Origin: Sacculina carcini
Taxonomy: Eukaryota; Arthropoda; Thecostraca; Sacculinidae
Direction: 5' to 3'
Length of the DNA: 64,000 nt
Assembly: GCA_916048095.2 (NCBI GenBank)
Contig: OU696576.1
Span: 3,388,501-3,452,500, forward strand
The position numbers and the translations under genes are program-made. The notes under the pieces were generated by a model that was not told the DNA's origin, searched no databases, and was given only the letters and a program-made list of their open reading frames with translations. Every line of letters starts with the position of its first letter. Within the stretch, counting starts at the first letter, position 1. Of this stretch, positions 1 through 9,766 are shown piece by piece.

Positions 1-839
1 AGGTCCACAAACTGGCTCATCGCTTTACCTGTTGTGCTGATGGGCATGCGAGCTTCTTACAAACCAGACATCAACTCGTCTTCAGCAGAGCTTGTCTTGG
101 GAGAGAAAATGCGTCTGCCGGGCCAGTTCTTCTCTCAAACGACTCCAGCGCCGGCTTGTGAGACTGCTCGACAACTGGCAACTGCCATCTCCAAGCTGCG
201 ACCGACACCAACATCCTGGCATCGGAGTTCTGACGCCAAACGCCCATTTGTCTCGCAGCCGCTGAAAACAGCGACACACGTATTTGTCCGCGTCGATGCT
301 GTATGCCCGCCTTTGACACCACCTTACCGTGGTCCATATGCTGTAATCAAGCGGGGTGACAAAGCTTTTGTCCTGGACATCAACGGAAGACTAGACACCG
401 TCGCCCTTGACCGGCTGAAACCAGCATTCTCGGAGAACAGTGACGCGCCCTCTCCTGCTTCGGCATCGGCTCTTCCGAACGGACCACCAGCAGCCACTTC
501 AACGACTCAGACACCTCCCATTCCAGCTGAACCATCTCTCACACAGTGTCCAGACAGAATTGTGTAGTCACGGCGCGCCCGACTGGTTCGCGTCCCCAGA
601 CGCTATCGGTAATCGGTGCCTTGCACCTGAAGGGGGCTGTGGCCGCCGTCTGTTATTTCTATTTATTTAATAGTTAAATATCATGCAATTGTTATATTGT
701 TTCTGTTTTATTGTTAGACCTTGTGTGCGCCAAATGTGAAGGTGTAAAGACAACAACACATCGTGCTTCTGTAAATACACCAGTTGTTCGTTGCAGCTCG
801 TGTGTGTTAATTACTCGTTACTGTAGGCGTTCCTACACA
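1..839 (+). mobile_element. 3' end of a Ty3/gypsy (CsRn1-like) LTR retrotransposon
   Basis: The frame from the window edge to 567 encodes the end of a retrotransposon integrase: a leader like LMGMRASYKPDINSSSAELV, then a C-terminal segment with VCPPLTPPYRGPYAV, DKAFVLDINGRLDTV and DRLKPAF. This pattern is typical of the CsRn1/Kabuki group of Ty3/gypsy. A purine run (gaagggggc, about 629-637) precedes a probable 3' LTR at 638-839 that starts TGTGG and ends CTACACA. The rest of the element lies left of the window. The reading frame is open through the integrase tail, so the copy may be fairly young. The clade name is inferred from the sequence style, not from a tree. Confidence 0.8.
638..839 (+). 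repeat. Probable 3' LTR of the left-edge gypsy element
   Basis: About 202 bp running TG...CA directly after a polypurine tract. The matching 5' LTR is outside the window, so both boundaries rest only on the PPT and the TG/CA ends. Confidence 0.55.
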
Positions 840-982
840 TCCATGGTTTAGACGGCCGATTTTTTGTATATGGAAAGTGTGTGTTGACAGCTTTCATTAA
901 TTCATCTATTTTTCCAGCCTTCAATTCAATATTCATTCATTCATTCAAAATAGTGATATAGGAGTTATTTCATCTATAAGCC

Positions 983-1216
983 TGTGGCGATTGGCTCGCC
1001 ACGGAGCTACACTAGCACACAGAGCGAGTGTTCTGGACCGACTGTTTATTGCGACACAGGACACACATGCACAAGGTTGCAACGCACATGCAGATGCATA
1101 GGATTGTGTAATATGATGCCGCACACAAAATGCTGCAAGGGCAGAGGACACTGCGCGTGTGCTTCTGGCAGGTTCCCCGAAGTGGTGCGTGACGCTGTTG
1201 CACGTGGCGCACCACT
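983..1216 (-). repeat. 3' LTR of the TRIM
   Basis: 234-bp copy nearly identical to 1693-1926. Most differences cluster in the first 60 bases, with one c/a change near 1176. Confidence 0.85.
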
Positions 1217-1673
1217 GAGCTCCCCCACCAGAAGCGGAGCGCTGTTGTTGATGAGTCGGCGAATACACCGGTGTAAAAACCGGCGCGCTGTACTGCACCG
1301 CAACACGAGGCCAAGTAGGTTTCACACAATCCAGTCGTCCTCGTGCTGCGCAGTCCGGTAGCGTAACAAGGTATTGTTGCAAAGACTGCAGCCAGCAAGG
1401 AGTCGAGCCAATCTTGATTGTGTTGACCCCTTGCTGCGCAGACGGTTGCTTCTGATGTTTTAACGTCCAGCGGTATCGGAACAGAGATTGCGTACGCGCC
1501 GGACGGAGTCGGTCCTCGATGGTGTGATGCTGGTTACTCTTGCCAGCAGCTTATGGTGCGTCGTCATCATAGCGAGGCACAGACGGCTGCTGACAGAGAG
1601 GCGCGGAGCGAGTAGATGGCGCATGTAGATAGCGCAGATGAGGCGCCACAGATATCAAACACAGCACCACACC

Positions 1674-1691
1674 ATCACGTCGGGGTCACCA
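1674..1691 (-). other. Primer-binding site, tRNA-Trp
   Basis: The plus strand reads atcacgtcggggtcacca, matching the conserved 3' end of eukaryotic tRNA-Trp with its CCA. The minus strand is therefore the complementary primer site, one base inside the LTR edge. Confidence 0.85.
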
Positions 1692-1692
1692 A

Positions 1693-1926
1693 TGTGGCGG
1701 TTCGCTCGCCACGAAGCTACACAAACACACAGGACGAGTGTTCTGGACCGACTGTTTATTGCGACACAGGACACACATGCACAAGGTTGCAACGCACATG
1801 CAGATGCATAGGATTGTGTAATATGATGCCGCACACAAAATGCTGCAAGGGCAGAGGACACTGCGCGTGTGCTTCTGGCAGGTTCACCGAAGTGGTGCGT
1901 GACGCTGTTGCACGTGGCGCACCACT
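1693..1926 (-). repeat. 5' LTR of the TRIM
   Basis: 234-bp copy next to the tRNA-Trp primer site, followed outside by the target duplication AGCC. Confidence 0.85.
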
Positions 1927-2783
1927 AGCCCACTATAGTGCTCTCCAGTGCATTTATATATGTATAACGAATTATATTCAATATATCAATCGATTATATA
2001 TTATTTTATATATTCAATATATATTCGATTATATATTCAATATATTAATAATTTAATCGAATCATATTCATTGTATTCAGTTCGATTACAAAACAGATAT
2101 GTACTACTCACTATGTACTTTACAAGTATGTGCTGTATATACTACAAGTACAAAAAAGCTATGTATCGTGTGTGCTTACTTTATGAGTAACTTTATCAGC
2201 CAATACATCAGTGTCAGCGATTTTGCATAAATCCACTGTTCTTGGAGAGCACTCGCAATCAAATCGTGCACACACACACACTCACACATCTACAGAAACA
2301 GCACACTTTCAGAGACGGTACACTCTATCTTATGGCAAGTGTAGAGGCATCACGTGCAAATAACGCTTGTAGTTGCTAGCCATTGTAATGTAGTGTTTTC
2401 GCTAGGCTCGAAGTGGCAGCTATGGGAGTCTGGGGTGTGTGTGTACTACGCCAGGCGGTGTGTGTTTGTTTCCATAATGTTCCGGGTATATTTTGATGTA
2501 TAAAGTTTAATCGTTGTTTGTGACACCAATACAGAGTATACAGTTGGTTTTGGATAACAATACAATTGGTTTTGGATCTTTCTTAATCACCAACAACATA
2601 ACATTACATGGTGGCAGCGTAAACATGTTTCCATGCGATGATTTGAGCATTAGGCTGATTTGAAGTTTTTTTGAGGTTCTGTTATTCTTTGCCGGTTTGA
2701 GCAAGATTTTCGAACGTTTCTCGTGGTGTTCTGGTTGCGGAAACATTTGTTGACTTCATTGCTGAGATTTTTGTATCGTCATT

Positions 2784-3480
2784 ATGACCGAAATGTCAGG
2801 CATTGCTATTCCATCTCTGGATTGGGATTCTTCTGACTTACCCAACTCGTTCAGAAAATTCACGTCTTATGTTGACCATGTTTTCAAGGGTCCGTTATCG
2901 CAAAAATCTGATGAGGAGAAAGCGTCATTTCTGATGCTGTGGCTAGGGCCAACAGGTATCGAATCTTTCGAAATGATTGCGGAAGATGAGAAAAACCCTG
3001 AAATTTTTTTTGGAAAGGTTCAAATTCCATTTTGCTCCTAAATGCAATTTCAGAATTGCAAGGTACCATTTTTCAGCACTCAAACAGGGAGATTCAGAAA
3101 GTATTGATGATTTTGTTTCTCGACTCGTTTTGCAAGCAGGTAAATGTCAGTTCTCTCCTGAAAAAAGAATGAAAGAAGATCGAATTGTGGAACAATTAAT
3201 ACTTGGATGCAGACACCCTCAGATACAGGAAAATTATTGACTAGGGACTCATCACTCACGTTGAATTAGGCCGTTGATATTGGACGCACATTTGAGGCAA
3301 ATCGAGCGCACATGGATGTTTTTCAGACAGATTACAACACTGTCAATGCTGTAGCAAAGTTAAAGAGTTCTAGTAGAAATAGCAACGACAGCGAAATCGC
3401 TAAATGCAGATATTGTGGAAAGTCACATGCGCCTGATAGGAAACAATGCCCCGCATTGAAAAGCACTTGTTACAAATGAA
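2784..3480 (+). pseudogene. gag of the 2384-6965 gypsy element (broken)
   Basis: The frame opens at 2784 (MTEMSGIAIPSLDWDS) and continues in a second frame from about 2977 to 3240 (YHFSALKQGDSESIDDFVSR), the usual retrotransposon capsid region. A zinc-knuckle-like segment, KCRYCGKSH, follows near 3404. A frameshift in the poly-T run near 3005 and a stop at 3238 break the gene. In family members the product is the nucleocapsid/capsid protein that packages element RNA. Confidence 0.75.
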
Positions 3481-3502
3481 ATAAGGTCGGCATTTTGCTT
3501 CC

Positions 3503-6500
3503 ATGTGCAAATCTACCGGCCAATCATTTGGGTCTCGACGAATACACTCAGTTCATAGTAATGACACTGTTGAAAAGCCGGAATGTTCTAGTGGCGATAC
3601 ATTCACGTTTCGTAACACGGAATTTACGGGGAACTTTCACAAGAGAGAAGCGCTTGTTGATTTATCCGCGAGTATCCCAGGGACGAAAGGCATTCATACC
3701 TTGAGGGCTAAGGTTGATACTGGAGCCGATGGTAACATTTTGCCGAAACGGTGTTTAGATAGAATGTCCAACACTGTTGATGTTCAGCAAGATGAGACGA
3801 AGATTCATGTCTACAGTGGCATTTCAGTAGAGCAATGTGGATTTCTGACCATTGATTGTACATTTGAAGGAAAAACATCATCTCTGAAGTTTCACATTTT
3901 GAATACCACTGGTCCAATTTTGATCGGATTGCCAGCCTGTATGGAGCTGGGCATGGTGAAGTTACATCAGTGTTTATGCCATTCAACAGCAGGAAATCAC
4001 AGGCATTGATGGTTTGATAGGCAAATTCCCGGATGTTTTTCAGGGACTGGGTTGCTTGCCTGGTATTGCCCAATTGGACGTGAACACAGATGCCCCGCCT
4101 GTCGTCCATAGCCCTCGACAGTGTTCTATCAGTGTCCAAGAGGAATTGAAAGCTGAACTACAGATAATGCAAGACTTAGATGTCATTGAGCTTGTGCAAG
4201 CGCCCACCGATTGGGTATCGAGCATTACGGTTACAAGAAAACCAAGTGGTACACTGCGAGTTTGCTTGGATCCACGAGATATCAACAAGGCCATTAGACG
4301 ACCGCATCATCGTATTATTACAACCCAAGATATCACACATACTATGGCTGGATAGACTGTTTTTTCTAAGCTTGATGTTAAGTCGGGATACTGGGCTATC
4401 AGACTTGATGAGCACTCGAAGAAACTGACAACTTTCAATAGCCCTTTGGGAAGGTTCTGTTTCAAACGGCTACCGTTTGGCATCTGTGCTTCACAAGACA
4501 TTTTTCAACTGAAAATGGACCAATTTCCACAAGGTCTCACTGGCGTTATCAATATTGCAGATGATATTGTTGCGTTTGGCCAGGACCAGGATGAGCTTGA
4601 CTTACGCTTAGTTCAGTTGATGAAACGAGCTCAAGAATGTGGGATCGTACTAAACGCCGAAAAGTGTAGCATTGGTGCTGATGAAGTGATATTCTTTGGC
4701 AATGTGTACTCCGCGAAAGGTTGCAAACCAGATCCACGCAAGGTGGAAGCTCTGAAGGGTATCTGTGTGCCCAAGTCGCGATCCGAATTGCAATCTTTTC
4801 TGGGAATTTGCACATATTTATCGAAATATATTCCAAACTTTTCGGAGAAGACTCATCGTCTGCGACAACTCTTGAAGTCATATGTTGAATTTCAATGGTT
4901 GACGTGTCACACAGATGATTTCGAGACTCTCAAGTCGGTTGTGAGTTCTGATGCTGTTCTATCTTTTTATGACCCGACAAAACCTTTAGTCGTTGAAGTT
5001 GACGCTTCTGGTATAGCATTAGGTGATGTGCTGTGGCAAGATGGTCGTCCTGTAGAACATGCTTCCAAATCTTTGACAGATGCAGAAACACGCTACAACA
5101 ACATTGAGCGAGAGCTGCTGGCGGTTGTATTCGTCTGTGAAAATTTTCATGTGTATATGTATCTGTATGGTCGCGAAACAACAGTTATTTCCGACCATAA
5201 GCCATTGGAAATGATCATGCTGAAACCAATATATCGAGCTCCAGCTCGCTTGCAGCCGATGCTTTTGAGGATTAGCGACTACAATATCACGATCCAGCAT
5301 CGACCTGGTAAAACATTAACGATCTCCGATGCTTTGTAGGGTCTCCCGAACGTGAGTCGCAAATCCAGCGACGCGATTTCCCTAGATGTGTGTGTCAGTC
5401 TGGTGTCTTTTCACCGTCACGTATGGAAGAGCTGCGTCAATAAACGAAGACCGACGAAGAGCTGATGCTGTTGTGGCGCACTATTTGTGCTAGTTGGCCA
5501 AGGCGCATACAAGAGATACCTCCGTTGATTCGACCTTACTGGAGTGTGCGTGATACTCTTATCATTGATGACGGACTTGTGCTAAATGGAGATGCCGTTG
5601 TCATCCCTGTGTCACTACGACCGTGGTATCTGAATAAGATTCACGAAGGCCATCAAGGTGTAGTAAAGATGAATCTGAGGTCCAGGGAGACCGTGTTTTG
5701 GCCCACCATTCGCAGGGACATTGAAAGGCGAGTGACAGAGTGTAACCACTGCCAACAGGTTCGTCCTTGCACCAGTGCTGCTGCTATTTTGGAGGAACAC
5801 CAGCACCCGATTCCTTCTGCACCGTGGGTGGAGGTCAGTGTGGATATGTTTCACTACAATGGTGCTGACTATATGCTAGTTGTGGATCACTACTCGAAGT
5901 ACCCATTTGTGAATCGTCTAATCGAAGGTACAACGAGCAGACACGTGATCAATCAATTGGCGAAATTGTTCGCTGAACAAGGATCACCGCAAACACTTTA
6001 TAGCGACAATGGACCGCAATTTGCAAGTCATGATTTCAAGCAATTTTCAATATTTTTTCGAGTTCACTCATGTTACTTCCTCGCCCCACTACGCACAGAG
6101 TAACGGCATTGCTGAACGTGGCGTGCGAACTGTTAAGGAGCTGATGAAGACGTGCACAACGAGAGCCGCATTTTACGCCGGTGTGCGAACTCTGCGTAGC
6201 ACTCCAATTGATTCCTTTCTTCCATCTCCTGCAGAATTAATGTTCCGTCGCTCAATTGATATTTTGCCTCGTCACACGAATGGTAACGCTGTTGTCCGAG
6301 ATCGTCTTGAGCATGTGCGCGAGAAACAGTAGATCAACTATAATCAGCGATAAAAGCGACCCTCACCATCGGCCGTGTTCAAACCCGGCGAAACTGTGTA
6401 TACGCGTGATCACAAATCACGGACGTGGAAGTCCGCTGAGGTTGTCGGACGTCACACTGCACCTGCATCTTACTTTTTGAAGAGAATACCGGTTGCGTCT

Positions 6501-6779
6501 CCAAAAAAGGCAGCGGACGATACTGTTGCAGTTCCGTCTCCGAAGAAGAGCCCTGCCGATTCGCCGCCTCCACGTAACGAGACATCTTCAACTGTCGCGG
6601 GTTGGTCACCGGACAGCACGCCGGAAGAATCTACGTCAAATACAACTCGTATGTCAAATGGCGCACAGCCTGTTACCTTCAGGAGGTCCGCGGCGCATAT
6701 CCGATCACCATATCGCACGCGTTCCGGACGACTTGTGGTCCCTTCATCTCGTTTTCAAAACAAGGGGGATGTAATGTAG
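3503..6779 (+). pseudogene. pol of the 2384-6965 gypsy element (broken)
   Basis: An aspartic protease motif, VDTGADGNILP, lies near 3712. Reverse transcriptase follows from 4014, with CLDPRDINKAI, VKSGYW (3' of a stop at about 4354) and the catalytic INIADDIVAFG near 4551. RNase H follows (VVEVDASGIALG near 4990; YNNIERELLAVV near 5094). The frame stops at 5337. Integrase begins near 5465 with the zinc-binding GHQG...CNHCQQ segment and the catalytic region VEVSVDMF, DNGPQFAS and QSNGIAERGV. The last part is in a different frame from about 6009. A proline-rich tail runs to 6777, next to the 3' LTR. At least four frame breaks show decay despite the intact LTRs and target duplication. Confidence 0.88.
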
Positions 6780-7588
6780 TGTTTTCGCTAGGCTCGAAGT
6801 GACAGCTTTGGGGGTCTGGGGTGTGTGTGTACTACGCCAGGCGGTGTGTGTTTGTTTCCATAATGTTTCGGGTATATTTTGATGTATAAAGTTTAATCGT
6901 TGTTTGTGAACCCAATACAGAGTTGGTTTGGGATCTTTATTAATCACCAACAACATAACATTACAGCCATCTATACTATGCTAAATATTGTATGGTATAT
7001 ATTTTTGTATATGGTGCCTATTTGCTTGTACGGAGTAGTGTGAGTGTGTGTATGTTGTATGCACGTTCTATGAGCGAGCGTAATATCTCCAAAAAGTGAA
7101 CTGTCGCAGTGCGCGCCATAGGGCAATTGTTTGCGCAGAATGATTGTGTTTGTTGGTGAATGTGTTTTAGTGGGCCATGTTGTGTTGTGATTGTGTTGGT
7201 TTGTGATATCTTGCTTTTTCGCTTGAATTCAAGTACACATGCTGCTTGAATTCATTGAAATGTTTTCTTGTTGGCGCGCGTGAGACTGCAATGCTCCCGC
7301 ACACCCGTCTTCTAATACGTCTTTTGTCTTTTATGTTGGGTGTTCTACAAGCTAACCATCCTTTAACAGAGTGACCATATAACAGTTTACAGTTGAACAG
7401 GTCCTCCTAACGTTCTCAAAATAAAAATATTGAGAAAAAACAATTAGATAAGTCATTAAATACTGGTCATTTCAATTTGTAAATATATAAATCCAATTGT
7501 GACAGTTTAAATTCAGTTGGGTCAATTCTAAATTCAGTTGGAACAATTTTGATTTCAGTTGGGACAAATGAGATTGTAAAAGGTATAG

Positions 7589-7946
7589 CTAGTCTGGTAA
7601 CACACTTGTCATCATTGCTAACGTAATTTCAATGTGCTATCACTTTGAATGACCTCGTACTCTTGCATTTGCTTATTTTTTGCACAAAATAGTGTACTCA
7701 CACATTGATGTTTTCGTTCAATGTATGTTGTGTTTCTTTTCTCATGTAACACACCCACACTTAATTGAAAGCCCATCCTGCGTAATGTGTACGCGTGTAA
7801 ATATTTCCGCCACAGTCAGTGACTATGTCGGCCACACTCACGCAAGTGGAGTGATATACCACTCATATTTTAACAAAAATGAAATACTTTTCTTTCAACT
7901 GTTTTCATGCGTTCTTACATTTTTAATAAACAAAACTGCCAACTGC
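7589..7946. other. Non-coding stretch downstream of the FYV7-like gene
   Basis: I see no credible gene or element boundary here. It probably holds the 3' untranslated region of the minus-strand gene ending at 7947 and AT-rich intergenic sequence. Confidence 0.5.
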
Positions 7947-8208
7947 TCAATCGACTGAGTCAACATCCATTTCACGCTGAATTTTTCCCAACAGCAACTC
8001 GATCCGACCCTTCATCACTGGCTGGCCGCGAGCTGTTTTCTGCGAAATCTTGCGATAATTATCGGTGCGTTTTTTCTTGTAGGCCTTCAACGCCGCCTTT
8101 CTCTCTTCACACTGACGCAATTTCTGCACCCGTTTCTCGCGTCGCTCGTCTGCAATGCGGCTGAATTTCAACTCGGCTTGTTGCAGTGCAGACATTTTCA
8201 TGCGATCG
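7947..8208 (-). CDS. FYV7/CCDC59-like ribosome biogenesis protein, last exon
   Basis: This exon encodes a lysine/arginine-rich helix (ALQQAELKFSRIADERREKR, then YKKKRTDNYRKISQKT), followed by the signature RGQPVMKGRIELLLGKIQ and a stop at 7947-7949. The layout matches the conserved C-terminus of the FYV7/CCDC59 (TTF-1-associated protein 26) family: basic coiled coil, KKT.KGQP, then a short LL.KIQ helix. Yeast FYV7 acts in 18S rRNA processing in the nucleolus. The acceptor is aacag|c at 8209-8210, and the first base completes an AGC serine codon begun by the upstream exon. Joined to that exon the protein is 146 residues, shorter than vertebrate CCDC59. Family assignment is from memory of motifs. 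Confidence 0.8.
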
Positions 8209-8595
8209 CTGTTGTGTCGCAGACTGTGACACCACACACACGCATACACACAACCAATCGATTAAATAAAAAATAGCAATGAATTAATTGGTATTTCTCG
8301 CATATATCTCACTTTTCTGTCCCGTTTTCGTCGTCGCCAATACCAATTGGCGAAAACAGTATTGAAGCGTGTACATCTACTTCATATCAATGACAAACCA
8401 ACATTCAACGCTTTGAAACTTGCCATTAACACATTTACACAGCGATAAATCCCACTACTCAGTGGGATTAACGTTGAATAACATTGTCTTAGCAACTATG
8501 CGTACATCATCACAAACATTTTGGCTCATATCAATACGAAAAAAAGAAAGAATATGGTGAGGCAAAACTTCTGCACGTTTCTGTACAGCGTCTAC

Positions 8596-8774
8596 CTCTG
8601 AGAGATCAAGTGCGTGCGCCGTGCATCATTGCCCGACGCACGCTGCTCCTTCTGCAAAAGCCGCTGGTACTGGCGCATGATGCCACGCTGCTTGTGGTCT
8701 ACATGACGCCGAAGCTCGCCTCGTTGTGACACACGCGCTTCGCCCGAGCCACCAGCACCGCTGCTACTGCTCAT
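8596..8774 (-). CDS. FYV7/CCDC59-like protein, upstream exon
   Basis: The exon reads from ATG at 8774-8772 (MSSSSGAGGSGEARVSQRGE) through HKQRGIMRQYQRLLQKEQRA to a donor AG|GTAGAC at 8595-8594. The 179-nt coding part ends in phase 2 (AG), matching the single C at the start of the next exon across a 387-bp intron. The IMRQYQRLLQKEQRA helix resembles the conserved N-terminal Q.SY.KLL.KEKKA segment of CCDC59. GC-rich third positions contrast with the surrounding transposons. The frame also stays open upstream to 8785, where an acceptor could join a possible earlier exon at 14156-14120, so the start at 8774 is not certain. Confidence 0.75.
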
Positions 8775-8785
8775 GCTGAAATTCA

Positions 8786-9127
8786 CTGGCCGTCGCTCTG
8801 CCAGCCAGCCAACCAAACAGCTTAGATTGGCACGCGAATTTAGATTGTTGCACCCGTGACAACAGTATGTAGAAACGGGTCAAGATCGTTTGAATGAAAT
8901 AAAAGGTAAAGTGAGTGACATAAGCTAATGTAATTAGGACGCAGAACATGACATCTTCATCGATATAAACAGAATGAAAAAAGTTGAACATGATATAACT
9001 ATCAGGTTACAAACTATCAACTATCAATTTAGAAAGCATGATAGATAAGCAAAACGGCGGACTATTAGGCTGTTGTGTTTGAGCATTGGTAGAAAAGCTA
9101 GTGTAGCGATCTCCTCACATGAAACTT
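8786..9127. other. Non-coding stretch upstream of the FYV7-like exon
   Basis: AT-rich, with no gene or repeat boundary that I can support. It is either promoter/5' flank or intron of the FYV7-like gene. Confidence 0.4.
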
Positions 9128-9766
9128 GTAATGTCCGCACATTTATTGCTTTCTCGACACACTGATGATTACTGGCTTGTAGATATGATGGTGTACCGAT
9201 AGGTGGCGCACTGATAAAACATACATACACCTCTCCTTCAGACATGACGAACTATCAAACAAGATACAACGACATACATTGACAGACCACAATAAAGATA
9301 ACACAATTGACTTTATTTTTCAACGTACATAGTCGGTCAGATATGCCGGTAGTCGTCTAATAAGAGACGAGCGTCGAAATGGATCAGGCACGTTCGGGAA
9401 ATTCTCGGGATCATCTCCTTGCTGTGCTGAGTTGGGCTGGTTTTGGACGTCAGGCGTATGTTACACCGTTATCTCGTTTGTTAGCAGCAGTTGTCGTTTA
9501 TTTCGCCGGTATCTCACACCTCCCACTGATACCTCATAAGACATGTTACCCAGGTTTATAGTGCACACACCCGGACTCCAGATAATCGACCCGGGCAATT
9601 TCATGCTAATGTACGAACCAACTTTTATGGGCACCAGGTTATGTCGACCTCTCCTGCTGTCTTACAGTTGCTTTACACGTCGTTTCTGTGACTCTAATTG
9701 CTCACGAACTACAATTGGTGTGCAAGGAATCAGTTCTGTACAATTGCTTGGCAATAAAGTCCTACA

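Larger units (their letters stand above)
983..1926 (-). mobile_element. TRIM: miniature non-autonomous LTR retrotransposon
   Basis: Two direct repeats of equal length (983-1216 and 1693-1926, 234 bp each, only a handful of mismatches) flank a 476-bp interior with no credible gag or pol. The element is bounded by a 4-bp target duplication, AGCC (979-982 and 1927-1930). On the minus strand the interior begins at 1691 with a primer-binding site complementary to the 3' end of tRNA-Trp (the plus strand at 1674-1691 reads as that tRNA end including CCA). It ends with a purine tract GGTGGGGGAG (about 1229-1217). CsRn1-clade gypsy elements use tRNA-Trp as primer, so such an element is the likely helper. 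Mobilisation in trans is inferred. Confidence 0.85.
2384..6965 (+). mobile_element. Complete Ty3/gypsy LTR retrotransposon
   Basis: The element is bounded by a perfect 5-bp target duplication GCCAT (2379-2383 and 6966-6970). The LTRs are 2384-2608 (225 bp) and 6770-6965 (196 bp), both starting TGTAATGTAG and ending CATTACA. The length difference is mostly an internal duplication around ACAGTTGGTTTTGGAT in the 5' LTR. The primer site TGGTGGCAGCG starts at 2609 and a purine tract aaaacaaggggga precedes the 3' LTR. Gene order is gag, protease, RT, RNase H, integrase, as in Ty3/gypsy. Several frameshifts and stops split the coding region, so it is no longer autonomous. Confidence 0.93.
2050..7588 (-). 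mobile_element. Foldback element, second (older) copy, split by a gypsy insertion
   Basis: Sequence at about 2050-2378 and 6971-7588 matches, in opposite orientation, the foldback element at 45619-47054. Shared segments include TATCAGCCAATA, the block around GGAGAGCACTCGC, the block ending CATAGGGCA.TTGTTTGCGCAGAA, and the end AATTTTGATTTCAGTTGGGACAAATGA...AGGTATAG at 7588. Only about three 21-bp tip repeats remain on the right, and the left tip is decayed. The complete gypsy at 2384-6965 sits in the loop. No transposase is visible. The left boundary is approximate. Confidence 0.7.

Noticed and set aside
984-2056. Open frames across the TRIM LTRs (cysteine-rich 125 and 146 codons)
   Set aside because: They run through LTR sequence on the strand opposite to the element and repeat because the LTRs repeat. 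No domain or codon signal.
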